NCBI GenBank assembly: GCA_017531845.1
Contig: JAFXKI010000007.1
Location: 268,081 to 332,080 of the forward strand
Reading direction: 5' to 3'
DNA from: Opitutales bacterium
GTDB taxonomy: Bacteria; Verrucomicrobiota; Verrucomicrobiia; Opitutales; UBA953
Length of the DNA: 64,000 nucleotides
The translations under genes were made by a program, and so were the position numbers. Under the pieces are notes generated by a model, which made no database searches, was not told the origin of the DNA, and worked only from the letters and a program-made list of their open reading frames with translations. The first letter of the stretch is position 1; every line of letters starts with the position of its first letter. Of this stretch, positions 9,038-17,086 are shown one piece after another.

Positions 9038-9928
9038 CTAACTGATATTTTCGCCTAAAATCGTACCCATTTTGGCGTAGGTTTCACGACCTTCGGAAGA
9101 ATTTTTCACCAAATCTTCCGCAAGCTTGATTTTCCCGGGCTCAAACAAGGTCGCGACAAACGAACCGCCGAAACGGAAGTAGCCCAGTTCGTCGCCCTTT
9201 TCGTAAAATTTCCCGGGTGTGAACGTCGTGCGAATCGTTCCGACATTTGTCGCGCCGATAAGAACCTGGACAACTTTCCCGAACTGCGGCGAATCAATTT
9301 CAATCACTTCTCGCTTATTTTCCCAAAGATAGGCGATACGTTGCGAGAGCGCAATCGGGTTGACGGAAAACAGCGCGCCATTGACAAGGCGCGGCGCAGA
9401 AGGCGTTCCCGCCACCGGAAAATGAAAGCGGTGATAATCCGTCGGGCAAAGGCGGGAGCAAAGAATTGCGCCGCCACGATACCGCTTCGCAAGTTCGGCA
9501 GAACCTAAAAGTTTTTCCAAATCAAACGCCTGCCCTTTTGCATAAATCGTCATCTCTGCCCCATCAGCACAAGGATACGCCAAATGTCGCCCGTCCGCCG
9601 GAAGCACCGCAGCGGAAGTCGCAAGCGGGCGCGCCCCGGGCTTCAGTTTCCGGGAAAAGAAATCGTTAAACGAAGAAAAGCTTTCCGGTGCATCGGCGAA
9701 CTCCGCCGCATCCAATCCGTATTGAGCAATAAACGGGGCGACCTTCGCGCGGGAACGCGGGCGCGACATCAGCCACCCGTATATTTTTGAAAACACCGCA
9801 CGGCGAATCAGCACGGCAAGTGCCGCCTTACCAAGCAAAGTTTCATAAACCCAGCGCAACGCTCCTTCGCCGTAAATAGCTTCTTCCTCCGTTTTTCCTG
9901 TTTCCCGATTAAAAAATTCAACTTTCAT
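9038..9928 (-). CDS. psd: Phosphatidylserine decarboxylase
   Basis: Psd makes phosphatidylethanolamine from phosphatidylserine with a pyruvoyl group formed by self-cleavage. The 296-residue proenzyme has the catalytic histidine region CPTDYHRFHFP and the C-terminal processing site FRFGGSFVATLFEPG. There Ser256 of GGS would become the pyruvoyl residue; the classical E. coli site is LGST, and GGS/GSS variants occur in other bacterial branches. FFSRKLKPGARP in the N-terminal half is also characteristic. No pssA is adjacent. Confidence 0.92.
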   Translation of the reverse strand: MKVEFFNRETGKTEEEAIYGEGALRWVYETLLGKAALAVLIRRAVFSKIYGWLMSRPRSRAKVAPFIAQYGLDAAEFADAPESFSSFNDFFSRKLKPGARPLATSAAVLPADGRHLAYPCADGAEMTIYAKGQAFDLEKLLGSAELAKRYRGGAILCSRLCPTDYHRFHFPVAGTPSAPRLVNGALFSVNPIALSQRIAYLWENKREVIEIDSPQFGKVVQVLIGATNVGTIRTTFTPGKFYEKGDELGYFRFGGSFVATLFEPGKIKLAEDLVKNSSEGRETYAKMGTILGENIS

Positions 9929-10053
9929 AACTTTACGGAAAAAACTAACACCTAACCTTGCCGCTGAAAATTAGAAAAAACGGGAACGCCTTCTGGCGCG
10001 GTAAAATATCAATATCACAAAATATGTTTTTTCGTTTTCTCGTAGAGTTTTTT

Positions 10054-10081
10054 TTGGCATAAATTCTCGAAAGTCTAATTT
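10054..10081 (+). promoter_or_regulatory. Possible sigma-70 promoter of the CysJ-like gene
   Basis: TTGGCA and TAATTT lie 16 bases apart in an AT-rich spacer, 28 bases before the start codon. The fit is fair and unsupported by anything else. Confidence 0.3.
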
Positions 10082-10108
10082 TTTTATTCACTCCAAAATA
10101 ACACAGTC

Positions 10109-11275
10109 ATGTCAGATCCTACTCCCTGCGCTTACGACAAAAATAATCCGTTCCCGGCAAAACTCAAAGTACGTTGCCGCGCGAACGCTCCCGAATCGCA
10201 AAAAGAAACGGTTCACTTAGAAATCGATCTCACGGGAAGCGGACTCGTTTATAAATCCGGCGACTCTCTCGGCGTATTCCCGCGCAACACCGCGCAACTC
10301 GTTGATGCCGTGCTCAAGGCTTATAAATTTTCCGGCAACGAAACGGTAACGCTTCCGAAAACGGAAACGCAACTGAGCCTTCGGGAAGCCCTCACGACAC
10401 AGTTCGCACTCGGTGCCGTCACAAAAAAATTTGTTCAATTCGTCCACGACAACGCCGCTTGCGAATGCGACAAGGCAAAACTCGCCGAAGTGCTCGGGAA
10501 CGCCGATCCGGTCGCACAAAAAGCATGGATCGATGCGCGCCACGTCGTCGACTTCGGCGAAGAATTTCCGTCCGTAAAATGCGAAGCGCAAGCCTTCATT
10601 GAGCAACTCCGCAAGCTGATGCCGCGCCTTTACTCCATCTCGTCCAGCCCGGAATACGTCGGCAAAGACAGCGTACACCTCACCGTCGCGGTTGTGCGCT
10701 ACGAAACCAACGGACGCAAGCGCGACGGCGTGTGCTCAACTTTCCTCGGCGAATACGCGCAAGTCGGCGAAACAACGCTTCCGGTCTTCGTTTCAAACTC
10801 TCACTTCGGACCGCCGGCGGATCTCGACGCCCCCGTTATCATGGTCGGACCGGGAACGGGTATCGCTCCTTTCCGCAGCTTTGTTCAAGACCGTGCCGCT
10901 CGCGGTGCCAAAGGCAAAAATTGGCTTTTCTTCGGCGACCAACGCGTTAAGACGGACTTCCTCTATCAGGAGGAATGGGAAAAAGCACTCGCCGACGGCT
11001 TGCTCACGCGCCTCGACTGCGCATGGTCCCGCGACCAGGATTACAAGATCTACGTTCAGGACAAAATCCGCGAAGCCGGTGCCGAGCTCTGGAAATGGAT
11101 TAACGACGAAGGTGCCTACTTCTACATTTGCGGCGACGCTAAACGCATGGCAAAGGATGTTGAAGCCGCGTTGATTGAAATCTTCAAAACTCAGGGCGGG
11201 CTTGACGATGCCGGCGCTGCTGCCAAGCTCAAAGAGCTAAAAACGCAAGGACGTTACCAAAAGGACGTTTACTAA
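10109..11275 (+). CDS. CysJ-like FAD/NADPH reductase without a flavodoxin domain
   Basis: The 388-residue protein matches the FAD/NADP-binding half of sulfite reductase flavoprotein (CysJ), with FAD-binding RLYSISSS (173-180) and GVCSTFL (207-213). It also has the NADP-binding GPGTGIAPFR (247-256) and a C-terminal YICGDAKRMAKDVE. The N-terminal FMN/flavodoxin domain of CysJ is absent: the protein starts directly with the FAD domain. It would therefore need a separate electron carrier, or it reduces a partner directly. It is a single-gene unit with its own terminator and no cysI beside it. Assimilatory sulfite reduction is a plausible but unproven role. Confidence 0.82.
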   Translation: MSDPTPCAYDKNNPFPAKLKVRCRANAPESQKETVHLEIDLTGSGLVYKSGDSLGVFPRNTAQLVDAVLKAYKFSGNETVTLPKTETQLSLREALTTQFALGAVTKKFVQFVHDNAACECDKAKLAEVLGNADPVAQKAWIDARHVVDFGEEFPSVKCEAQAFIEQLRKLMPRLYSISSSPEYVGKDSVHLTVAVVRYETNGRKRDGVCSTFLGEYAQVGETTLPVFVSNSHFGPPADLDAPVIMVGPGTGIAPFRSFVQDRAARGAKGKNWLFFGDQRVKTDFLYQEEWEKALADGLLTRLDCAWSRDQDYKIYVQDKIREAGAELWKWINDEGAYFYICGDAKRMAKDVEAALIEIFKTQGGLDDAGAAAKLKELKTQGRYQKDVY

Positions 11276-11306
11276 TAAAGAAGATTAAAGATTAGAGTTT
11301 AAAGAG

Positions 11307-11346
11307 ATGCGTTCCCGTGAGAAACTTCGCGGGAACGCATTTTTTA
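11307..11346 (+). terminator. Terminator with an inverted pair of the iterated motif
   Basis: ATGCGTTCCCG and CGGGAACGCAT form an 11-bp stem around a short loop with a T run after it. It terminates the CysJ-like gene and is the third such pair in 5 kb. Confidence 0.88.
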
Positions 11347-11362
11347 CATTTTCTTTCTGACA

Positions 11363-12478
11363 ATGGAAACTGACCAAGCCCCCGAAAAATCCCCTCAACG
11401 TGCAGAACGCCTGCTTTCGCTCGACGCGTTTCGCGGAGCGGACATGCTCTGTATACTCGGTTTGGATACGCTCGCGTATGCCTTGACAAACGCATTCCCG
11501 CAAAACGGAATTTTTCGGGAAGCGGCATTACAATTCGGGCACAAGGCTTGGCAAGGACTTACGCTTTACGACTGCATTTTCCCGGCGTTTGTTTTTATTT
11601 CCGGAATGGCAATGGCATTTTCGTTTGAAAAAAAGCACGAACGCGGCGCCGGGAACGCCCGCATCGCGCTTTCGCTTTTGCGGCGTGCCGCCATTTTGGT
11701 GGCACTCGGAGCCATCCTCCAAGGCGCACTTTCGTTTCATTTTTCGGAAACGCGCTGGGCTTCCGTTCTCGGATTAATCGGTATCGCCAATGCTCTCGGC
11801 GGGCTTCTCGCGCTTTTTCTAAAAAAGCCGAAACGCATTGCATTTGCGCTGTTTTTGCTCGCGGGAACGCTGAGTGCGGCGCAATTCCTCGGCGGAGATT
11901 TTACGCCGCAAGGCTCCGTCAATGCAAAGCTCGACGCGTGGTTGCTTCCGGGAAAATTTCATTACGGGAACTACGATCCGGAAGGCATTTTGTGCGTTGT
12001 GAGCGCGAGCGTGGCAGTGCTCGCCGGCTTCCTCGCCGGGCAATTTCTGGTTTCCCGCAAAGAGGATCGCACTTCATGGAAAACGGCGGGAACGCTCGCC
12101 GCAATCGGCACGGGAATTCTCGTTTTCGGATACTCGGCGGGAACGTTTTATCCGATAATCAAAAACATTTGGACGCAAACTTTCGTCTTCGTCGCCATTG
12201 GGTGGAGCCTGCTTGTGTTTTCCGTCTTTTACGTGCTTTTTGATGTGCTGAAATTGGAAAAACTCTCGTTTTTCTTCAAAGTCATCGGCGTGAACGCAAT
12301 TGCGATTTACGTTTTGCAGTGGATTTTTCCGTTCCGCAACCTTTCCGTGCTGCTTTTCGGCGGGACTGCGGAACTTTCGGGGAACGCCGCAGGAATCGTC
12401 CTCGCAGTCGGAACAATCACGCTAAAATGGTTTTTCCTGCTTTGGCTTTTCCGCCGAAAAATCTTTTTCAAAATTTAG
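11363..12478 (+). CDS. DUF5009/HGSNAT-type membrane acyltransferase
   Basis: The 371-residue polytopic protein begins with RLLSLDAFRGADML, the conserved opening of the family that includes human heparan-alpha-glucosaminide N-acetyltransferase and bacterial DUF5009 proteins. LYDCIFPAFVFISGMAM is the second conserved block. About ten hydrophobic segments follow. The human enzyme carries an acetyl group across the membrane to glucosamine; in bacteria the acceptor is unknown. The stop codon overlaps by four bases with that of folB on the other strand, so the two genes converge with no room for a terminator. Confidence 0.75.
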   Translation: METDQAPEKSPQRAERLLSLDAFRGADMLCILGLDTLAYALTNAFPQNGIFREAALQFGHKAWQGLTLYDCIFPAFVFISGMAMAFSFEKKHERGAGNARIALSLLRRAAILVALGAILQGALSFHFSETRWASVLGLIGIANALGGLLALFLKKPKRIAFALFLLAGTLSAAQFLGGDFTPQGSVNAKLDAWLLPGKFHYGNYDPEGILCVVSASVAVLAGFLAGQFLVSRKEDRTSWKTAGTLAAIGTGILVFGYSAGTFYPIIKNIWTQTFVFVAIGWSLLVFSVFYVLFDVLKLEKLSFFFKVIGVNAIAIYVLQWIFPFRNLSVLLFGGTAELSGNAAGIVLAVGTITLKWFFLLWLFRRKIFFKI

Positions 12479-12852
12479 TCTCGCGTAAACGCCATACGCA
12501 CGCCGAGATCTTCAAATTCTAAGCCGACAGGAGCTTGCGGCTTACGGACAGCGACTTCAACGGCACAAACGCGCGGGAACGCCGCGAGTATTTTTTCTCC
12601 GATTGCCTTTGCAAGACGCTCAATCAATTGAAACGGCGGGCGCGCTTCCACGCATTCTTTAGCGAGGGCGGCGGCGCGAGCGTAATCCGCGGTTTTTGAG
12701 AGATCGTCCGTTTCGGCGGCTTCGGTAAGCGGAATGCTCATTTTTAAATCGACAAAGAACCACTGCCCTTCCCGGTTTTCTTTTTCAAAAACGCCGTGGT
12801 AGCCGTAAGCTTTAATTTTGCGGACAAAGATTTCGTCAGTTCGTGTATTCAT
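12475..12852 (-). CDS. folB: Dihydroneopterin aldolase
   Basis: FolB converts 7,8-dihydroneopterin to 6-hydroxymethyl-dihydropterin in folate synthesis. The 125-residue protein shows the family pattern: an N-terminal strand with YGYHGVFEKENREGQ (catalytic Glu), DYARAAALAKECVE, and FQLIERLAKAIGEKIL, then a strand with VAVRKPQAPV carrying the catalytic Lys. It is 17 bases downstream of miaA and probably the last gene of a cdsA-miaA-folB operon. Confidence 0.9.
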   Translation of the reverse strand: MNTRTDEIFVRKIKAYGYHGVFEKENREGQWFFVDLKMSIPLTEAAETDDLSKTADYARAAALAKECVEARPPFQLIERLAKAIGEKILAAFPRVCAVEVAVRKPQAPVGLEFEDLGVRMAFTRD

Positions 12853-12869
12853 TTATTCTATACAAAAAA

Positions 12870-13799
12870 TCAGGAAAGCTCGCGAACTTCATCAATCGGA
12901 ATTTGCGTGCGGAACCATTTGCGTTGCTTAGCGGCAAGTTGACGGGTAGAAAGTGCCACGGATTCGGCAAGTGCGGAAACACCGCCCGGCTCTCCGCCGG
13001 AGAGCCACGCGAGCGTTTCGCGGTAGCCGATGGCGTTTCCGGCGGGCGTTCCCGCGCGAAGCGCTCCTACGGCGACAAGGGCGCGCACTTCGTCGAGCAA
13101 CCCTTCGGCAAACATTTTTTTTGTCCGCAACTCGATACGCCGGTTTAAGTCTTCTTTTTCGCGGGAAAGCAAAATCGTGTGTTTTGAGTGCGCGGCGAAA
13201 ACGCATTCCCGCGCGTCAAATTCCGCCTTCAGATCAGACAGTGTTTTTCCGGAAGCGAGGCAGCGCTCCAAGCCCTTGGCGATGCGACGCGGATTTTCCC
13301 AATCAAAATTTTCCGGAGCGGCGCGTCCGTCGTCGTTTATTTCCCGCAGTTTTTTTTCGGCGAAAGCATTCCCGCAGGCAAGGATTTCTGCCACGCGTTC
13401 CCGCACGGAATTCGGAATTTCCAAATCATCCGTAACGGGCGAAAAAAATGATTTCAGATAAAAACCGCTTCCGCCGCTGACGAGCACATTTTTTCCTCGG
13501 GAAAAAATATCGGCAACGGTTTTTTGCGCGTATTCAACGTAATCTCCGACGGAAAAATTTTCGCCGGGAGAAACCAAATCCAAACCGTGGTGAGGCACGC
13601 GGGAACGCTCTGCCGGTGTCGGCTTTGCCGTCCCGATGTCCATTCCGCGATAAACCGTTGTTGAGTCGCAACAGAGAATTTCCGCATTATTTTCTTCGGC
13701 GAACGCGAGGGAAAGTTCGGTTTTCCCGACTGCCGTCGTTCCCGTAATAATGAAAATTTTGTTTTTTAACACAGAAAAAACGGCTGTGTTAACGTCCAC
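12870..13799 (-). CDS. miaA: tRNA dimethylallyltransferase
   Basis: MiaA adds a dimethylallyl group to A37 of tRNAs that read U-starting codons. The 309-residue product has the P-loop GTTAVGKTELS, the substrate segment CCDSTTVYRGMDIGTAKPT and the DLEIPNSVRERV stretch. The family's RTRQLAKRQ-type sequence appears as STRQLAAKQRKWFRTQ near the C-terminus. The start follows the stop of cdsA by two bases, so the genes are very likely cotranscribed. Confidence 0.94.
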   Translation of the reverse strand: MDVNTAVFSVLKNKIFIITGTTAVGKTELSLAFAEENNAEILCCDSTTVYRGMDIGTAKPTPAERSRVPHHGLDLVSPGENFSVGDYVEYAQKTVADIFSRGKNVLVSGGSGFYLKSFFSPVTDDLEIPNSVRERVAEILACGNAFAEKKLREINDDGRAAPENFDWENPRRIAKGLERCLASGKTLSDLKAEFDARECVFAAHSKHTILLSREKEDLNRRIELRTKKMFAEGLLDEVRALVAVGALRAGTPAGNAIGYRETLAWLSGGEPGGVSALAESVALSTRQLAAKQRKWFRTQIPIDEVRELS

Positions 13800-13801
13800 G
13801 T

Positions 13802-14698
13802 TTAAAGAACGTAATACATGACGATGGCGTAGCCGACGGGCGCGACGAAAATCAGCGAGTCGAGCAAATCCAACGCGCCGCCGATGCCGGGAATTGTCGC
13901 GCCGGAATCCTTGTCGCCTGCCTGACGTTTAAACGCGCTTTCGACGAGGTCTGAAACCACGCTCGTTGCCGAAATAGGCAGTGCGCAAAGAGCCGCCTCA
14001 AGCGGAGAAAATGTAATCGTCCAAACACCGAAACTGTTGAACGCATAAACCAAGCCGGCACTTCCGAGCATCGAGAGAGCCAGTCCGCCGAAAACGCCTT
14101 CCCAACTTTTGTTCGGACTGACGGAAGGAGCGAGTTTGTGCTTCCCGAATTTGCATCCGAAGAGCAAGCCGCCGATGTCCGTAAATTTTGCCGCGAGCAC
14201 AATCCACACGCAAAGCAACACGCCGTCCATGCCTTTGAGTCCGGCAAGCAAGGCGTAGAAGCTAACCATGAGCGGAATATAAAGCACACCGAAAAGCGTA
14301 GAAAGCCCCTTCAGCCATCCCGGTATTTTCTGTTTCGCCATTAGGTAAATTCCGAAGAAGAAAACGAGTGCCGCAACCCAGATCAGCACGGGAACGCGCA
14401 GTTCCGTTCCCGCCGGGTCCTTTTCCGACGCGTAGTAAAAAAACGGAACGAGAGCGGTGCCGAGAATCAGCCCGAGCACAATGCGCGGAGATCCGCCGAA
14501 ATGCTCGGCAAGCTTGTAAAATTCATAAAGAGCGAGCGTGGAAACAAGCGTCATCAACGCAATTGCCCCGTAAATTTTTCCGAAATAAACAACACAAAAA
14601 AGCAAAACAAAAAGAGCCAATGTGCTCACACAACGGCGCGCAAAACTGTGGCTTTTAAAATATTCGGAAATTTTGAGGATAAGCGTTTTCGGATTCAT
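13802..14698 (-). CDS. cdsA: Phosphatidate cytidylyltransferase
   Basis: CdsA makes CDP-diacylglycerol, precursor of all phospholipids. The open frame continues 111 codons further upstream, but family similarity begins at MNPKTLILKISEYF, which I take as the start, giving 298 residues. The protein has about eight membrane segments. The signature region reads SPNKSWEGVFGGL, followed by KRQAGDKDSGATIPGIGGALDLLDSL, of which KDSG and GG..D..DS are the conserved polar positions. First gene of a cdsA-miaA-folB unit, divergent from the DUF2851 gene with an 85-base spacer. Confidence 0.93.
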   Translation of the reverse strand: MNPKTLILKISEYFKSHSFARRCVSTLALFVLLFCVVYFGKIYGAIALMTLVSTLALYEFYKLAEHFGGSPRIVLGLILGTALVPFFYYASEKDPAGTELRVPVLIWVAALVFFFGIYLMAKQKIPGWLKGLSTLFGVLYIPLMVSFYALLAGLKGMDGVLLCVWIVLAAKFTDIGGLLFGCKFGKHKLAPSVSPNKSWEGVFGGLALSMLGSAGLVYAFNSFGVWTITFSPLEAALCALPISATSVVSDLVESAFKRQAGDKDSGATIPGIGGALDLLDSLIFVAPVGYAIVMYYVL

Positions 14699-14783
14699 GG
14701 GGCGAGAGTGTAGAACATTTCCCGCGTTCCCGCGAACAGAAAAACGCTCGACGTTTTTAAAATAAAACGCTTCACTGCCTTCC

Positions 14784-15983
14784 ATGTCCGTCTCTTCCTT
14801 CTCGCATCCGCCCTGCGTTGCGGAAATCCAGGGGCTCTTCGGGCCCGTTTCGCTTTCCGAGCGCGTTTTCCAAAAAATCTGGCATCGCGGGGATTTCCGC
14901 ACGCATGCGCTCCGAACCTGCTCCGGAAAGCCACTCGAAATCATTTCCCGCGGCAGGTGGAACAAGCTCGCCGGACCGGATTTCCTCGACGCAGAACTCC
15001 GCATCGACGGGAAAAGCGTTTTCGGTGACATCGAATTTCACTTTTACGCGGAAGACTGGCTTGCGCACGCGCACGACAAAAATCCGGATTTCGGAAACGT
15101 CGTTCTTCACGTTCTTTTATTTCCTCCGAAAAAAAACTTCCCACAGGAAAATGCCCGCGGGAACGCAATGGAAACGTTTCTGCTGCTCCCGCATCTGACC
15201 GTTGATCTCGAAGAATACGCCTCCGCCGACGCACTCGCCGCCCTTGAAGGACGCGCCGAAGCCGACGCCGCGCTCGAAGTTTTACTTTCTCAAACGCCTG
15301 CCGAGCGAGACGCGCTACTCGAAAAATGCGCGCGGGAACGCTACCTACAAAAAGTGCGTTTCATGAAAATGCGCTTGGAAAAATCTTCGTGGGAACAGGC
15401 TTTGCACGAAATCTTTCTCGAAACACTGGGGCTGCGGCGCAACCGGACGGCGATGTCGCGGCTTGCGTTGAAATTTTCTCCCTCGGCAATGTTGCTCGCC
15501 GGAGCGGAAAGCCTTTTCAAGATCGCGGAGGGCACGTGGCAACTTTCCGGCGTGCGCCCGGCAAACCACCCGCGTTCCCGCCTCGCGCAATATTTGAAAC
15601 TTCTTGAAAAAAAACCGTCGTGGATGAGCAGTCTGCTCGAGTTTTCGCGAAAACTTCCGGCGGAACTTCCGTTTTCGCCGGACGGGAGAAAACTCCGTTC
15701 CCGCGAAAAACTCTCCGCCCTGCACCGTTTTTTGTCGGAAGAAATTTTTGCCGGAACAATCGGCGGCACGCGTTTTGAAACGCTCATGTGCGACGCCGTT
15801 TTGCCCTTAATCGCAGCCCGAAGCGGAAAAGATTTTTTCACCTTGTGGTTTCACTGGTTTATCGGAGATGCTCCGGCAAAAGTTTTGCCCATACTCCGCT
15901 CCGCAAATCTTATCTCACGGGAACGCCCGCTTTGTAACGGATACTTTCAGGCTATTCTACAGATTTTTCTCACAAGAAAATAA
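14784..15983 (+). CDS. DUF2851-family protein
   Basis: The 399-residue protein contains the recognisable DUF2851 block WNKLAGPDFLDAELRIDG, then FGDIEFHFYAEDWLAHAHDKNPDFGNVVLHV. The pattern of acidic residues and H.HD..P.. in it resembles nuclease-like folds, but no activity is established for the family. There is no signal peptide or membrane segment. It is divergent from cdsA and ~107 bases before the prenyl synthase gene. Function unknown. Confidence 0.75.
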   Translation: MSVSSFSHPPCVAEIQGLFGPVSLSERVFQKIWHRGDFRTHALRTCSGKPLEIISRGRWNKLAGPDFLDAELRIDGKSVFGDIEFHFYAEDWLAHAHDKNPDFGNVVLHVLLFPPKKNFPQENARGNAMETFLLLPHLTVDLEEYASADALAALEGRAEADAALEVLLSQTPAERDALLEKCARERYLQKVRFMKMRLEKSSWEQALHEIFLETLGLRRNRTAMSRLALKFSPSAMLLAGAESLFKIAEGTWQLSGVRPANHPRSRLAQYLKLLEKKPSWMSSLLEFSRKLPAELPFSPDGRKLRSREKLSALHRFLSEEIFAGTIGGTRFETLMCDAVLPLIAARSGKDFFTLWFHWFIGDAPAKVLPILRSANLISRERPLCNGYFQAILQIFLTRK

Positions 15984-16090
15984 GCGTTCCTCTCAAAAAA
16001 ATGTAGCGGCTCAAAGCTCACGACAACGCACGTCGCTATGCCGCAATCGTTAATTGCCAAGCCGCGATTTAGAGAATACTCTGCTCCTTC

Positions 16091-16975
16091 ATGAATTTCT
16101 CCGAAAAAATGCTCGAATGCTCCGCACGCATCGAAAACGCGATTTTGAAGTGGACGCCCGACGAAAATGAACGCCCGAGTGAGCTTCATCGTGCCATGCG
16201 CTACAGTCTTTGTGCCGGCGGGAAACGCATTCGCCCGGCACTGCTCATCGCCGCCGGAGAAGTTTTTCCCTCCGGCGCAGATTTGCTTCCCGCCGGAGTC
16301 GCCCTCGAGTGCCTCCACACATATACGCTCATTCATGACGATTTACCCTGCATGGATAACTCGGATTTGCGGCGCGGGCGCCCCAGTTGCCACAAACAGT
16401 TCAGCGAAGACCTCGCCCTCCTCGCCGGAGACGCCCTCCTCACGCACGCTTTCGAACTTCTCTCGCGCGCTTACGCGGGAACGCCGGAAATCGCCCTCTC
16501 CCTTGTTCGAGACCTCGCCGATGCCGCCGGATCCCGACGCCTTATCGGCGGACAAGTGGAAGACACCATCGGCGAACGAGGAGAAATCACACCCGAACGC
16601 CTCGATTTTATCCATAAAAACAAAACTGCCGCGCTCCTCGAAGCAGCACTCACGATGGGATTCCGGCTCGGAGCCCAAGGCGGGAACGCCCAAATTTTGG
16701 AAAAAGCTAAAGAGATCGGATACTGCACGGGAATCGCCTTTCAAATCGTCGATGACATTCTCGACCAAACAAGCGATGCGGAAACCATGGGCAAACCCGT
16801 TCAAGCCGATAAAGCCAACCGGAAACTCACCTATCCGGGACTCCACGGTTTGGAGAATTCCCGTAAACGCGCCGACGAGCTCACGGCACGCGCACTCACG
16901 CTTTGCGAGGAAATCGGAGGCAACAACGGATTCCTGACAGAACTCGTCCGCACTCTCGCTACGCGAAAAAATTAA
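16091..16975 (+). CDS. ispA: Polyprenyl synthetase (farnesyl/geranylgeranyl diphosphate synthase)
   Basis: The 294-residue protein condenses isopentenyl diphosphate with allylic diphosphates. The first Asp-rich motif is DDLPCMD (83-89, the DDxxxxD spacing of bacterial FPP synthases), followed by RRGRP. The second is VDDILDQTSD. CAGGKRIRP near the N-terminus binds isopentenyl diphosphate. The length and the insertion in the first motif fit IspA-type enzymes. The gene name is tentative because chain length cannot be read with certainty. Confidence 0.85.
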   Translation: MNFSEKMLECSARIENAILKWTPDENERPSELHRAMRYSLCAGGKRIRPALLIAAGEVFPSGADLLPAGVALECLHTYTLIHDDLPCMDNSDLRRGRPSCHKQFSEDLALLAGDALLTHAFELLSRAYAGTPEIALSLVRDLADAAGSRRLIGGQVEDTIGERGEITPERLDFIHKNKTAALLEAALTMGFRLGAQGGNAQILEKAKEIGYCTGIAFQIVDDILDQTSDAETMGKPVQADKANRKLTYPGLHGLENSRKRADELTARALTLCEEIGGNNGFLTELVRTLATRKN

Positions 16976-17042
16976 AAATCAAAGCGCACGGGTAAAGCCT
17001 CCCTTCCCTCCGCCTCTCCAAAACGTTCCCGCAGTTGACTAA

Positions 17043-17070
17043 ATGCAGAAAATCTACATTCTTTCTGCAT
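17043..17070. promoter_or_regulatory. Inverted repeat before ileS
   Basis: ATGCAGAAA and TTTCTGCAT form a perfect 9-bp inverted repeat with a 10-base centre, ending 16 bases before the ileS start and just after TTGACT. It could be a protein-binding site or a leader hairpin; nothing decides between them. Confidence 0.35.
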
Positions 17071-17086
17071 CTCATTTTTTTAGGCT

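Noticed and set aside
14699..15031. Upstream extension of cdsA by 111 codons
   Set aside because: It is antisense to the DUF2851 gene, and CdsA proteins begin near the first membrane segment.
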